From Citrobacter amalonaticus Y19 (GTDB lineage: Bacteria > Pseudomonadota > Gammaproteobacteria > Enterobacterales > Enterobacteriaceae): a stretch of 64,000 nucleotides of DNA. A model generated the notes under the pieces. It searched no databases and was not told the origin of the DNA. It saw only the letters and a list, made by a program, of their open reading frames with translations. The translations under genes and the position numbers were made by a program. The number at the start of each line of letters is the position of its first letter. Positions within the stretch are counted from its first letter, which is position 1. Location of the stretch: the NCBI RefSeq assembly GCF_000981805.1, contig NZ_CP011132.1:558001-622000 (forward strand). The letters are read 5' to 3'. Below, in pieces: positions 16,599 to 25,002 of this stretch.

Positions 16599-17396
16599 TT
16601 ACGACATAATCAGGCCGCCATCAATGTTGATGGTTTGTCCGGTAAGATAGCGCGCATCGTCAGAAGCCAGGAAGGCGACCAGCCCGGCGACATCTTCAGG
16701 TTTGCCCGCGCGTTTCATGGGGATGCCCTTAACCCATTCCGCCATCAGTTCACCTTTGCCGTAGCGTTTTTCATCGGTGCTGAGGATCTGGCCCCATACA
16801 CGATCGTTGTAATCCCACATTTCGCTTTCGATGATCCCCGGACAGAAGGCGTTGACGGTAATGTTCCACGGCGCCAGTTCATGCGCCAGGCTTTGCGTGA
16901 TGCCAATCACGCCCATTTTGCTGGCAGCGTAGTGTGGGGTATAGATAAAGCCCTGACGTCCCTGGCCGGAAGAGGTATTAATCAGGCAGCCGTGATTCTG
17001 TTTCACCATGTATTTCGCCGCTTCGCGACAGCAGAGCCACACGCCAGTGGTATTGACGGCGAGGGTTTTTTCAAAATCCGCTTTCGGCATCCGGTCAAAG
17101 TAATCGATGGTGATCACGCCCGCGTTCTGGATGGAGACATCAATCGAGCCAAAGCGCGCCGCCGCTTGCTCATACAATGCCTGGACCTGCTCTTCATTAG
17201 TGACATCAACCTGTAGTGATAAAATATCAGCCTGGTAGCGCTGGCGCAGGTGTTCTGCCGTTTCGTGAACGCGCTCAGCGTTGGAGACCATCACCAGGTT
17301 TGCGCCGTCCCGGGCGAAACGTTCGGCGATACCTGCGCCAATTCCCCGGCATGCGCCGGTGATGACGACCGTCTTACCATGAAAATCACGTTGCAT
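16599..17396 (-). CDS. Short-chain dehydrogenase/reductase (carbohydrate locus, second SDR)
   Basis: 265-residue classical SDR. The N-terminus carries VVITGACRGIGAGIA (cofactor loop with a Cys where Ala/Gly is common), then NAGV, the catalytic serine in NTSSGQG and YAASK, and the LTGQTINIDGG ending. The segment EMWDYNDRVWGQIL resembles polyol dehydrogenases such as sorbitol or galactitol 2-dehydrogenases. It lies 35 bases upstream of the first SDR and 53 bases after the permease gene. Two SDRs in one operon could act on successive or epimeric polyols, or one could be a cytosolic reductase; this is inference. Confidence 0.85.
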   Translation of the reverse strand: MQRDFHGKTVVITGACRGIGAGIAERFARDGANLVMVSNAERVHETAEHLRQRYQADILSLQVDVTNEEQVQALYEQAAARFGSIDVSIQNAGVITIDYFDRMPKADFEKTLAVNTTGVWLCCREAAKYMVKQNHGCLINTSSGQGRQGFIYTPHYAASKMGVIGITQSLAHELAPWNITVNAFCPGIIESEMWDYNDRVWGQILSTDEKRYGKGELMAEWVKGIPMKRAGKPEDVAGLVAFLASDDARYLTGQTINIDGGLIMS

Positions 17397-17414
17397 ATTT
17401 CTTTCCCCTGTATA

Positions 17415-17435
17415 AGCCGGACACGCGATGCCCGG
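17415..17435. repeat. REP-like palindrome between permease and SDR genes
   Basis: GCCGGACACGCGATGCCCGGC forms an imperfect palindrome with the GCCGG/CCGGC ends typical of enterobacterial REP units. It sits between two co-oriented genes of the same operon, where such elements often adjust message stability. Confidence 0.5.
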
Positions 17436-17449
17436 CGCAGTGATGCTAC

Positions 17450-18517
17450 TTAACTGGATACGGTATTTGCTGAGGGTGCTGTCGCCTGTTTCTCTTCATG
17501 GCGACGCATCAGAATGACTTTGTTCTGTAGCTTTTGCTGGAACTGGTCGACAACCACGGCGGTGACAATAACGACGCCCTTAATGACCATTTGCCAGAAA
17601 TCGCTGACGCCCATCATCACCATGCCATCGGCCAGGAAGACGATGACGAAGGCCCCGATGATGGATCCGGATACCCGTCCTCGACCGCCGGCGAGCGCGG
17701 TTCCGCCCAGAACGGTGGCGCCGATGGCGTCCATCTCAAACATGTTGCCGGTCATCGGGTGTGACGTTTGTAACTGGGATGCGACAATCAGCCCAACAAA
17801 GGCGGCGCATAACCCAGAGAAGGCGTAGACGAAAATTTTCGCTTTGACGATCGGCACACCGGCGAGTCGCGCGGCAGATTCGTTACCGCCAATCGCGTAG
17901 ATATAGCGACCGAGCGGGGTTTTGGTGGTGATCCAGTAACCCAGAACCAGGAAGGCGATCATCAGCCAGATGGGCAGGTAAATCCCGAGCAGCGTGCCGG
18001 ATCCCAGGGTGGCAAAACCGGTATTGCCCAGCGCCTCCATACCGTTAAGATTGGGGTAGGTGCTACCGTCGTTAAACAGCAGGGCAGAGCCCCTGGCAAC
18101 GTACATCATGCCGAGGGTACAGATGAAAGGCGCAACGCCAAAGCGGGTGATGACCGCGCCATTGACGAACCCAACGAGCACGCCAAAGATGGCGACGCAG
18201 AGGATCACTTCCGGCACGTTGAAGAAGATGATGTTGCCGCCCCAGATGGGCAAGCCATTGGTGAGTAACGCGCCTGCAACCATGCCGCAAATGCCGGCAA
18301 CGGCGCCGACCGACAGGTCAATGCCGCCTGTCAGGATAACCAGCGTCATCCCAATCGCCAGTAAGCCGGTAATAGCAACGTGCTGGGTCATAATCAGCAG
18401 GTTAGATGTGGTCAGGAAATTCGGTACCATCACGCTGAAGAATGCGATGACCAGCAGCAGAGCGATAAACGTTCTGGCCTTCAGCAGGTACATGTAAATC
18501 ATATATTTCTGGTTCAT
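17450..18517 (-). CDS. ABC sugar transporter permease (RbsC-like)
   Basis: 355-residue integral membrane protein with eight to ten hydrophobic segments and the family motif VILTGGIDLSVGAVAG near residue 63. It is the membrane channel of a ribose/AI-2/xylose-type (CUT2) importer; CUT2 systems use one permease gene as a homodimer, and only one is present. The C-terminal tail after the last helix is long and charged (KNKVILMRRHEEKQATA). It starts 17 bases after the ATPase gene. Partners are the adjacent ATPase and periplasmic binding protein. Confidence 0.92.
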   Translation of the reverse strand: MNQKYMIYMYLLKARTFIALLLVIAFFSVMVPNFLTTSNLLIMTQHVAITGLLAIGMTLVILTGGIDLSVGAVAGICGMVAGALLTNGLPIWGGNIIFFNVPEVILCVAIFGVLVGFVNGAVITRFGVAPFICTLGMMYVARGSALLFNDGSTYPNLNGMEALGNTGFATLGSGTLLGIYLPIWLMIAFLVLGYWITTKTPLGRYIYAIGGNESAARLAGVPIVKAKIFVYAFSGLCAAFVGLIVASQLQTSHPMTGNMFEMDAIGATVLGGTALAGGRGRVSGSIIGAFVIVFLADGMVMMGVSDFWQMVIKGVVIVTAVVVDQFQQKLQNKVILMRRHEEKQATAPSANTVSS

Positions 18518-18534
18518 GATGGATTCCAGCCTGA

Positions 18535-20079
18535 TTAATCTTGCGGTGTAGAAGCCGCGATCAACTTCTCGCGGGTGACTGCATGACGGGGGACATCAGC
18601 GGTGATCCGGCCATCAGCCATCACCAGAATGCGGTCCGCCAGCGCCATCACTTCGTCCAGCTCTGATGAAGAGAACATCACTGCCAGCCCTTGTTGTGCC
18701 ATTTTGCCGATAAGGTGGTACACATCAGTTTTCGCCCCCACGTCGATGCCGCGGGTAGGTTCATCGAGGAACACCACCTGCGGTTGCGTCATTAACGCTT
18801 TGCCCAGCACCACTTTTTGCTGGTTTCCACCGCTGAGTGAGGTGATGGGCAGTTCGGGATCGCTCACTTTGATGGCAAGTTGCTGAATCATCTCCTTCAC
18901 GCTGTCCTGCTCTTTTTGCGGATTCAGCCATTTCCAGGCCCGGCGAAAACCCTGCAAGCTGAGGCCAGAAAGCGTCATATTGGACTGAATCGACATCATC
19001 TGAACGACGCCTTCGCCCTGTCTGTCTTCCGGCACCAGTGCCAGCCCTTTTTTAAGCCGTGCCTGAAAATGGGCTTTATCGATGCATTCGCCGTTGAGTT
19101 GAACGATGCCGCTCTGGCAGGGCATCAGGCCCACCAACCCTTTGAACAGCTCGGTGCGTCCCGCGCCCAGCAGACCGTAGATCCCAATGACTTCGCCTTT
19201 ATTCAGGCTAAATGACACGTCATTGAGCTTATAGCCGCCGCTGGAATGGAGCGCTGTCAGTCCCTGCACCGCGAGAACCGTGTCGCCTTGCGGAGCCGGT
19301 TGATAATCGAAATGTTTTTTCTTATCGCCCACCATCTGTTCGATGATCCACGGAATGCTGGCATCGCTGACCGGACGCTCACTAATAAAGCGACCGTCAC
19401 GGAAAATGGTGATGTAGTCACCAATTTCCATGAGCTCTTCCAGCCGATGGGAAATATAGATAATGGTGACGCCGCGCCGCTTGAGTTGTTCAATGACGTT
19501 GAACAGGATTTTGACTTCAGACTGGCTTAGCGCAGAGGTTGGTTCATCCATGATTAAGACGCGCGTATCTTTCGAGAGCGCGCGGGCAATCTCGACCAGT
19601 TGCTGGTGGCCGATCCCCAGTTCTTCTAAGGGTGTATACGGATCAACATCCAGTTCCAGTCGCTTGAGCAGGGTTTGCGCCAGCGCATACTGATATTTTT
19701 CATTAATTTTCCCTTTCTGAAAAAACTCGTTAGCCATGAAAATATTGTCCATGACATTCATATTCGGGAATAAATTCAACTCCTGAAAAATAATACTGAT
19801 ACCCAATTTTTCGGCCTGATGTGTCGAATTCATCGAAACAGGGGTACCATCCAGAAAAATTTGACCGGAGGAGGGGCTTTCGACGCCAGCAAGCATTTTC
19901 ATCATGGTGGATTTACCCGCACCATTTTCTCCGATCAGAACATTCACTTTATTCCGATATACCCGATAATTGACATTATCTAATGCCACCACGCCAGGAT
20001 AAACACGAGACAGGCTATGGGTTTCGATAATCACTTCCGATTCGGCGGGTTGGGGAGCGACGATATCTTGCTGTTGCAT
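18535..20079 (-). CDS. ABC sugar transporter ATPase, duplicated domain (RbsA/MglA-like)
   Basis: 514-residue protein with two fused ABC domains, the hallmark of CUT2 importers. Domain 1 has Walker A GENGAGKST, signature-region LGIGHQQLVEIARAL and Walker B VLIMDEPTSAL. Domain 2 has the degenerate Walker A GLLGAGRTE, the signature LSGGNQQKV and Walker B VVFLDEPTRGID. Start: the frame is open to 20181 but ATG at 20079 has AGGAGG nine bases upstream and gives the usual family length. The gene begins one base after the DUF2291 stop, showing tight coupling. Confidence 0.93.
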   Translation of the reverse strand: MQQQDIVAPQPAESEVIIETHSLSRVYPGVVALDNVNYRVYRNKVNVLIGENGAGKSTMMKMLAGVESPSSGQIFLDGTPVSMNSTHQAEKLGISIIFQELNLFPNMNVMDNIFMANEFFQKGKINEKYQYALAQTLLKRLELDVDPYTPLEELGIGHQQLVEIARALSKDTRVLIMDEPTSALSQSEVKILFNVIEQLKRRGVTIIYISHRLEELMEIGDYITIFRDGRFISERPVSDASIPWIIEQMVGDKKKHFDYQPAPQGDTVLAVQGLTALHSSGGYKLNDVSFSLNKGEVIGIYGLLGAGRTELFKGLVGLMPCQSGIVQLNGECIDKAHFQARLKKGLALVPEDRQGEGVVQMMSIQSNMTLSGLSLQGFRRAWKWLNPQKEQDSVKEMIQQLAIKVSDPELPITSLSGGNQQKVVLGKALMTQPQVVFLDEPTRGIDVGAKTDVYHLIGKMAQQGLAVMFSSSELDEVMALADRILVMADGRITADVPRHAVTREKLIAASTPQD

Positions 20080-20080
20080 G

Positions 20081-20701
20081 TTATTGTCCTCCTGCGGGTT
20101 CAATTTTGGCGGGCGTAATATCAGGGATCGTCTGAGGAATATCCCATGCGGAAAATACGCCATACACTTGTGTGGATTCACCGGTTTTAAGTTGGGCAGC
20201 CTGAATCATTTTTATCGCCTGGACGTTAATGGCGCGACCATACTCGCCAAATAACACCTGGTCGTTAAAATCACCGTAAGTCGCACCTTTATAAGCGTCG
20301 CGTAATTGTGTGCCGCGTAGCGTTGGACCAATCTGAACAATAATATTGCTACCACTTTTATCGGCGACGGTCATTTTTCCGCTGCGGGAGGCGGTATCAA
20401 TCGTGCCAATTATGCCTTCGACTTTGACGAAAAAGATGCAGGGGTTCTCTTCCTGAGCGCGATAGCCCAGTTTTTTACAGGCACTATCGAAATCTTTCTC
20501 GGCCTGCAAAGCCGTCATTAAATCGGCCACCGGACGAGCCTGCCCAACAATTTGCGGCACAATTTTGTTTTGCCACGTTTGGTCTATATTGGACATATGG
20601 GGATTAGGCGGAGATTTGAGATCCGCAAGTTCCTGCTGCGAAACGATGCGGCATCCACCCACGGTCAACACGACCAGCGCCAGCCAGGCATTTTTAGACA
20701 T
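20081..20701 (-). CDS. DUF2291-family lipoprotein of the ABC operon
   Basis: 206-residue predicted lipoprotein: MSKNAWLALVVLTVGGC is a signal sequence with a lipobox ending at Cys17. The rest is soluble, with TASRSGKMTVADKSG and VQIGPTLRGTQLRDAYKG. Such proteins (DUF2291) are repeatedly found next to ribose-type ABC transporters but have no assigned function; a periplasmic helper for the binding protein or substrate capture is a guess. The start at 20701 has GAGGAGA upstream; an in-frame ATG at 20734 gives a weaker signal peptide. Located between the binding-protein gene (43 bases) and the ATPase gene (1 base). Confidence 0.8.
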   Translation of the reverse strand: MSKNAWLALVVLTVGGCRIVSQQELADLKSPPNPHMSNIDQTWQNKIVPQIVGQARPVADLMTALQAEKDFDSACKKLGYRAQEENPCIFFVKVEGIIGTIDTASRSGKMTVADKSGSNIIVQIGPTLRGTQLRDAYKGATYGDFNDQVLFGEYGRAINVQAIKMIQAAQLKTGESTQVYGVFSAWDIPQTIPDITPAKIEPAGGQ

Positions 20702-20744
20702 AATGTTCTCCTCTGCGCCTCCGGGGAGGCGCAACTACCCGAGA

Positions 20745-21680
20745 TCAGGACTTGATATTGAAATCCTGTACTTTATCTGCGTTATCTTTGGTGATGAGAA
20801 TGCCGCGGAACATGACGCGCTGTTTCTCTGGTTTCACCCCTTTTTGCAGGTAGTTATCCAGATCGGTCACGCCCTGTGCAGCGATAGCCTGAGCCTGCAG
20901 CATGACGGTGGCCTGCAATGTCCCGGCTTTCACCGCATCGCGTTCATCGTTGCTGCCGTCAATGCCGACGACCACAACGTCATCGCGGTTTGCGGCTTTC
21001 AATGCGGCGATTGCGCCCAGTGCAACAGGACCGTTACCGCAGATGACGCCTTTCACATCCGGGTGAGCTTGCAGAATGCTGTCCATGATTCGCTTACCGT
21101 CGATAAGTGTTCCTTTGGCATCCTGTCTGGCGACGCTGACCATATCCGGGAACTGGTCAATAACCTGGTGGAAAGATTTTGAACGGGTAACACAGTTATT
21201 ATCGGCGAGGTTACAGGTCAGCTCGGCGTATTTCCCTTTTTCTCCCATCTTCTCAACGAAGACGTTGGCAACTTCAGAACCTGCCTGGAAGTTATTATGG
21301 GTAATTTGTACTAATGCCACATCATCAACGGGAATTTCGCGGTTGATTAATATGACGGGAATCCCGGCTTTTTTCGCTTTTTCAATGGCTGCAACGCTGG
21401 CCGTTGAATCCGCATTATCCAGAACGATGCCCTGAACTTTTTTGCCGATAGCGGTATCAATCAATTCATTCTGTTTTTTTACATCTTCGCTGTGCGACAG
21501 AATTGTGGTTTTGTAGCCTAACTCCTGAGCTTTTTCACTGGCGCCTTTGGCTTCCGACGCGTAATACGGATTATCCAGTGAGTTCACCATAATCATAATT
21601 GTCCCTTTCTCTGCAGCATGGGCAGTAAAAGACAAAGCGGTCAGGGTTGCAGCGGTTAACAGCGTTAAACGTAATTTCAT
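20745..21680 (-). CDS. Periplasmic sugar-binding protein (RbsB-like)
   Basis: 311-residue secreted protein: signal peptide MKLRLTLLTAATLTALSFTAHA, cleaved before AEKGTIM, then a type I periplasmic binding fold (IMVNSLDNPYYASEAKGASEKA; QGIVLDNADSTA; VVVGIDGSNDERDA). It delivers the substrate to the adjacent permease and ATPase. An insertion with a probable disulfide pair, LTCNLADNNCV, lies at about residue 158-168. The fold is shared with ribose, allose, xylitol and apiose binders, so the ligand cannot be named. A 139-base gap separates it from the kinase upstream. Confidence 0.92.
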   Translation of the reverse strand: MKLRLTLLTAATLTALSFTAHAAEKGTIMIMVNSLDNPYYASEAKGASEKAQELGYKTTILSHSEDVKKQNELIDTAIGKKVQGIVLDNADSTASVAAIEKAKKAGIPVILINREIPVDDVALVQITHNNFQAGSEVANVFVEKMGEKGKYAELTCNLADNNCVTRSKSFHQVIDQFPDMVSVARQDAKGTLIDGKRIMDSILQAHPDVKGVICGNGPVALGAIAALKAANRDDVVVVGIDGSNDERDAVKAGTLQATVMLQAQAIAAQGVTDLDNYLQKGVKPEKQRVMFRGILITKDNADKVQDFNIKS

Positions 21681-21819
21681 GACAATGTTCTCTCTGTGTT
21701 GTTATTGTCGGGTACGGTGAAACAACGTAAAGCATGAATTCTTATAAAACAGGGCTAATGGTCCGGAGTTCTCCTTCTGTTAATGAGTCGGGATGTCACG
21801 CATCTTCCCTGGTGAGGCG

Positions 21820-23340
21820 TCAGGCGGACGGGGCCGGTTTCCATAGTGTTCTGTTCACCGCATTGCGCCACTCCTGCCATCTTTTTTGCAGACGATGATG
21901 GCGGGCCATATCGGGCTGAAATGCGCTGTGTACGGTTAAAAAAGCTTTTAAATCAGTGAGCGAGCCAGGGTGGAGCGCTTTGCGCGCCAGTAACGCGGCG
22001 CCAATGGCTGACAGTTCAGGCACATCGCTGCGCATCACCGGACAACCCAGCAGGTCTGCCTGGTACTGCATTAACCAGTCATTCTTTGTCGGGCCGCCGT
22101 CAACCATCAGAGCCGACAAGCTAAAGTCTTCATGTTGCTGCATGGCGACCACCACATCGGCGATTTGATAGGTAATCGACTCAAGGGCGGCACGGATCAG
22201 ATGGGCGCGTTTGACGCCGCGACTCAGTCCGCAGATCACGCCGCGCGCGCTGTCATCCCACCACGGGGCGCCGAGCCCGGTTAATGCCGGGACGAAGTAC
22301 ACGCCCAGGGTTGACTCCACGGAGGCGGGGAGCGTATTCAGTTCATGAGCCAGTTCAGCGTCAGAAAGTTCGCTCAACCCGGTGCTATCTGCCATCCATG
22401 CCACCGCATCGCCCGTGTGCGGAATGTTGCCTTCAAGGCCGTAAATGATGTTCTCACCGTCGTGCCAGGCAATGGTGGTCGCCAGTGCGCTAATATCACA
22501 CTGGGCTGAGGTTACCGGTGCCATCACGGAGGATCCTGTGCCGTAAGTGGCTTTGACGCACCCCATCTCGCCGAGGGCGTGACCAAACAGCGCGGCGTGC
22601 GAGTCGCCGACCATCGACATCACCGGGATACCATCCGGAATGCCGCTCAGGCCACGGGTATAACCAAATAATCCACTGGAGGGTTTAATTTCCGGTAATG
22701 CGGCGCGGGGGATGTGGAACAGCTCCAGCATCGTCTCATCCCACTGCCCGGAGTGCAGATTGAGCAACTGGGTGCGGGCTGCGTTTGAGTAGTCGCAGCA
22801 GAAGGTCTCGCCGCCGGTTAAATTCCACAGCAGCCAGCTGTCAATAGTACCCAGACAGATTTTCCCCTGCGCCGCAAGCTGCGGGCCATCGGCTACCGAC
22901 TCCAGCAGCCAGCGCATTTTAGAGGCAGAAAAAAGCGGCGCAATTGGCAGGCCGGTGGTGGTTTTGATCAGGTGTTCTTTGTTTTCGTGGCGCAGTTCTT
23001 CACAGTACGCCGCGCTGCGTGTGCACTGCCAGGTGATGGCGGAATTCAGCGGTTTACCCGTCTGGCGATACCAGCCAATAGCGGTTTCACGTTGATTACT
23101 GATCGCCAGAGCCGCGACATTGTCGGCGCCGACGTGGTTTATCGCTTTCGCAATCACATCAAGTGATGCATCAATCAATACTTCGCCGGATTGCTCAACC
23201 CAGCCTTCACGCGGCGTCTGAATGGCCAGCGGTTGAGAAAATTTGGCGACCACCTGACCCTGAGCGTCCAGTGCGACCGCTTTAGCGTTGGTAGTACCTT
23301 CATCCAGCGCAATGATGAACTCTTTCTTTGCTGCACACAT
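21820..23340 (-). CDS. FGGY-family carbohydrate kinase (glycerol kinase-like)
   Basis: 506-residue cytoplasmic kinase. N-terminal IIALDEGTTNAKAVALDAQG is the phosphate-1 loop; QRETAIGWYRQTGKPLNSAITWQ resembles glycerol kinase; the FGGY ATP signature region is TYQIADVVVAMQQ with VDGGPTKNDWLMQYQADLL. It would phosphorylate the sugar or ketose formed by the neighbouring dehydrogenases. First gene of the minus-strand catabolic/transport operon, 350 bases downstream of the regulator. Kinases acting on glycerol, xylulose, erythritol or apulose all belong here; the context with a transketolase favours a ketose, but this is inference. Confidence 0.87.
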   Translation of the reverse strand: MCAAKKEFIIALDEGTTNAKAVALDAQGQVVAKFSQPLAIQTPREGWVEQSGEVLIDASLDVIAKAINHVGADNVAALAISNQRETAIGWYRQTGKPLNSAITWQCTRSAAYCEELRHENKEHLIKTTTGLPIAPLFSASKMRWLLESVADGPQLAAQGKICLGTIDSWLLWNLTGGETFCCDYSNAARTQLLNLHSGQWDETMLELFHIPRAALPEIKPSSGLFGYTRGLSGIPDGIPVMSMVGDSHAALFGHALGEMGCVKATYGTGSSVMAPVTSAQCDISALATTIAWHDGENIIYGLEGNIPHTGDAVAWMADSTGLSELSDAELAHELNTLPASVESTLGVYFVPALTGLGAPWWDDSARGVICGLSRGVKRAHLIRAALESITYQIADVVVAMQQHEDFSLSALMVDGGPTKNDWLMQYQADLLGCPVMRSDVPELSAIGAALLARKALHPGSLTDLKAFLTVHSAFQPDMARHHRLQKRWQEWRNAVNRTLWKPAPSA

Positions 23341-23456
23341 AGATTGATTATCTCCTGAGTCACATTGCGTCCCGGCGTTGAAGGGAAGAGGGGCTCCCTC
23401 ACTGTCGCGTCATTACTTAATCAGGCTTGATTGTGACATCGTGTATTTTTAATCTT

Positions 23457-23472
23457 TGAATATATATTCGAT
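23457..23472. promoter_or_regulatory. Operator-like palindrome upstream of the kinase operon
   Basis: The 12-base palindrome GAATATATATTC at 23458-23469 recurs in identical form upstream of the transketolase genes (24812-24823). Sharing by two promoters of one locus points to a binding site for the SorC-type regulator encoded between them. Confidence 0.6.
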
Positions 23473-23536
23473 ACTGATTATTTATTTAATACCTTAGCCA
23501 GAATCTTTCCGTTGGGCTATAGAAAAAATCATCAAT

Positions 23537-23552
23537 TGTGCTGGGAATCACA
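23537..23552 (-). promoter_or_regulatory. Possible CRP site for the kinase/ABC operon
   Basis: TGTGC-TGGGAA-TCACA matches the CRP consensus TGTGA-N6-TCACA at nine of ten conserved positions. It lies about 200 bases upstream of the kinase start, within the 350-base gap 23341-23690, which otherwise holds the GAATATATATTC palindrome and AT-rich promoter sequence but no gene. Catabolite control would suit a sugar operon. Confidence 0.45.
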
Positions 23553-23690
23553 CTTACACAGTGGGAAGAATATCAGGTTTACGCGAAAATAACGCGGAGG
23601 TGAATCCTTTCAGTTTATTGAAAAATAGAGGTTTTTAGACGGTCTTTGCGTCGAATCCTTTTTTCGCAAAGACCGAATATGTGGGAGGGA

Positions 23691-24641
23691 TCAGGCTGTT
23701 ACCAACATCCGTGCGGTAGGATAATCGGTGATCAATACGTCGATATAGCCCCCGTTCAACGCCCCTTTGATGGCGGCAACTTTGTCAGTTCCTCCCGCCA
23801 GCGCCACGACGTTGGGGCATTTTTTGACTTTATCGAGCGCCATGCCAATGACCGGATCTTCATCATCCTGTAAGACCGGCTGACCGTTTTTGTCGTAGTA
23901 GTGCAGGCAGATATCTCCGACGGCACCGCGATCGGCCAGTACCTGTAACATATCTTCGTGGTAGTAGTTTCCTGACGTCTTAAGCAACTGGGACGGCTCC
24001 AGAATCCCCACCCCCACGATGGCGATATCGACATTATCGAAACGCGAGATCACCTCGGCGACATCCTTGCTGGCGATAAGACGATTTTTCTCCTCAACCG
24101 ATCCCTCAATGCTTTGCGAAGGGAGCAGCCAGGCCTCGCAGTTAAGATGTTGCGCCAGCGTCTGGGTTAAAATGGTGGCCTGCACATTGCCGTTTGGCCC
24201 GACGCCGCCGAGTAGCTGGATAACGCCACCGGCTTTCAGGTTCTGAGTATGCACTTCGTCAACCATTGCCCGGATGGTTGAACTCCACGAGGAGACGCCC
24301 ACCAAATCTTTAGGTCGCAGACGGGTTTCAAGATAATGGGCAGCGGCGGAACCAATGGCGCGTTTGATACTGTGATCGGTGGCATCGTCTTCGGTATCCA
24401 CCACGATTGCCTGCTTGAGTCCGTAACGATCTTCGATTCCTTTCTCAAGATTCAGAAAGATATTTGAGGGTTGTACGACGCTGATTTTTACCACCCCTTC
24501 TTTCTGACAGCGGGTGATGGCTCGGGAGATAAACGACTGAGAAAGCGAGAGAAGTTGAGCAATATCGGACTGCTTGCGTCCTTCAAGATAGTAAAGGGTG
24601 GCGATTTTAACCAATAGCCGTTGTTCGTCCTGCTTAGCCAT
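23691..24641 (-). CDS. SorC/DeoR-type sugar-responsive transcriptional regulator
   Basis: 316-residue regulator of the SorC family. N-terminal helix-turn-helix: YYLEGRKQSDIAQLLSLSQS with FISRAITRCQKEGVV. The rest is the SorC sugar-phosphate-binding domain (RPKDLVGVSSWSSTIRAMVD; GVIQLLGGVGPNGN; AIVGVGILEPSQLL; VVALAGGTDKVAAIKGALNGG). It is divergent from the transketolase pair and precedes the kinase/ABC operon, and shared palindromes occur in both promoter regions, so it probably controls both. Known members sense a phosphorylated pathway intermediate, for example LsrR or SorC. Confidence 0.9.
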   Translation of the reverse strand: MAKQDEQRLLVKIATLYYLEGRKQSDIAQLLSLSQSFISRAITRCQKEGVVKISVVQPSNIFLNLEKGIEDRYGLKQAIVVDTEDDATDHSIKRAIGSAAAHYLETRLRPKDLVGVSSWSSTIRAMVDEVHTQNLKAGGVIQLLGGVGPNGNVQATILTQTLAQHLNCEAWLLPSQSIEGSVEEKNRLIASKDVAEVISRFDNVDIAIVGVGILEPSQLLKTSGNYYHEDMLQVLADRGAVGDICLHYYDKNGQPVLQDDEDPVIGMALDKVKKCPNVVALAGGTDKVAAIKGALNGGYIDVLITDYPTARMLVTA

Positions 24642-24808
24642 ATATTTCCCCGAAAATCATTTACGTACAGCCATTATCTTAGAGACTTTTATCATACGCG
24701 AAAACAAAAGGCAGGTAAGTGTGATAAAGCTCTAACTTTGACCAATCCTCAAAAACAGGGATGGACAAATATGGAAATGTCGTTGCATAATTGAATAAAG
24801 AATCATAT

Positions 24809-24826
24809 GTGAATATATATTCACAG
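24809..24826. promoter_or_regulatory. Perfect 18-base operator-like palindrome upstream of transketolase genes
   Basis: TGTGAATATATATTCACA is self-complementary over all 18 bases. It contains the same GAATATATATTC core as the kinase-side site. It lies 168 bases from the regulator start and about 180 from the transketolase start. The surrounding gap 24642-25002 contains no gene. Confidence 0.65.
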
Positions 24827-24958
24827 TGATTTCAGGTCAACTGATTATTCCCGACGTCAATGTGGTCGCGGTGAGGAGGCAGCATGTTCCTGAGTACGAT
24901 ACTGTGGCGTAAGCCGTGTGATGCGAAGCAAAGGGATTTCTGGTTTTTTTAGTCCCTG

Positions 24959-24976
24959 ATGGAATAAATATTCCAT
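24959..24976. promoter_or_regulatory. Second operator-like palindrome close to the transketolase start
   Basis: ATGGAATAAATATTCCAT is an 18-base palindrome apart from its central A-A pair. Its core GAATAAATATTC differs by one base from GAATATATATTC. It lies 26 bases before the transketolase ATG, a position from which a bound regulator could block transcription. Confidence 0.55.
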
Positions 24977-25002
24977 GTTGAAAATAAATTCAGAGGTGTT
25001 AA

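Noticed and set aside
24809..24826. TGTGAATATATATTCACA as a CRP site
   Set aside because: The half-sites TGTGA and TCACA are separated by eight bases, not the six needed for CRP; the core recurs elsewhere in the locus as a regulator-type palindrome.
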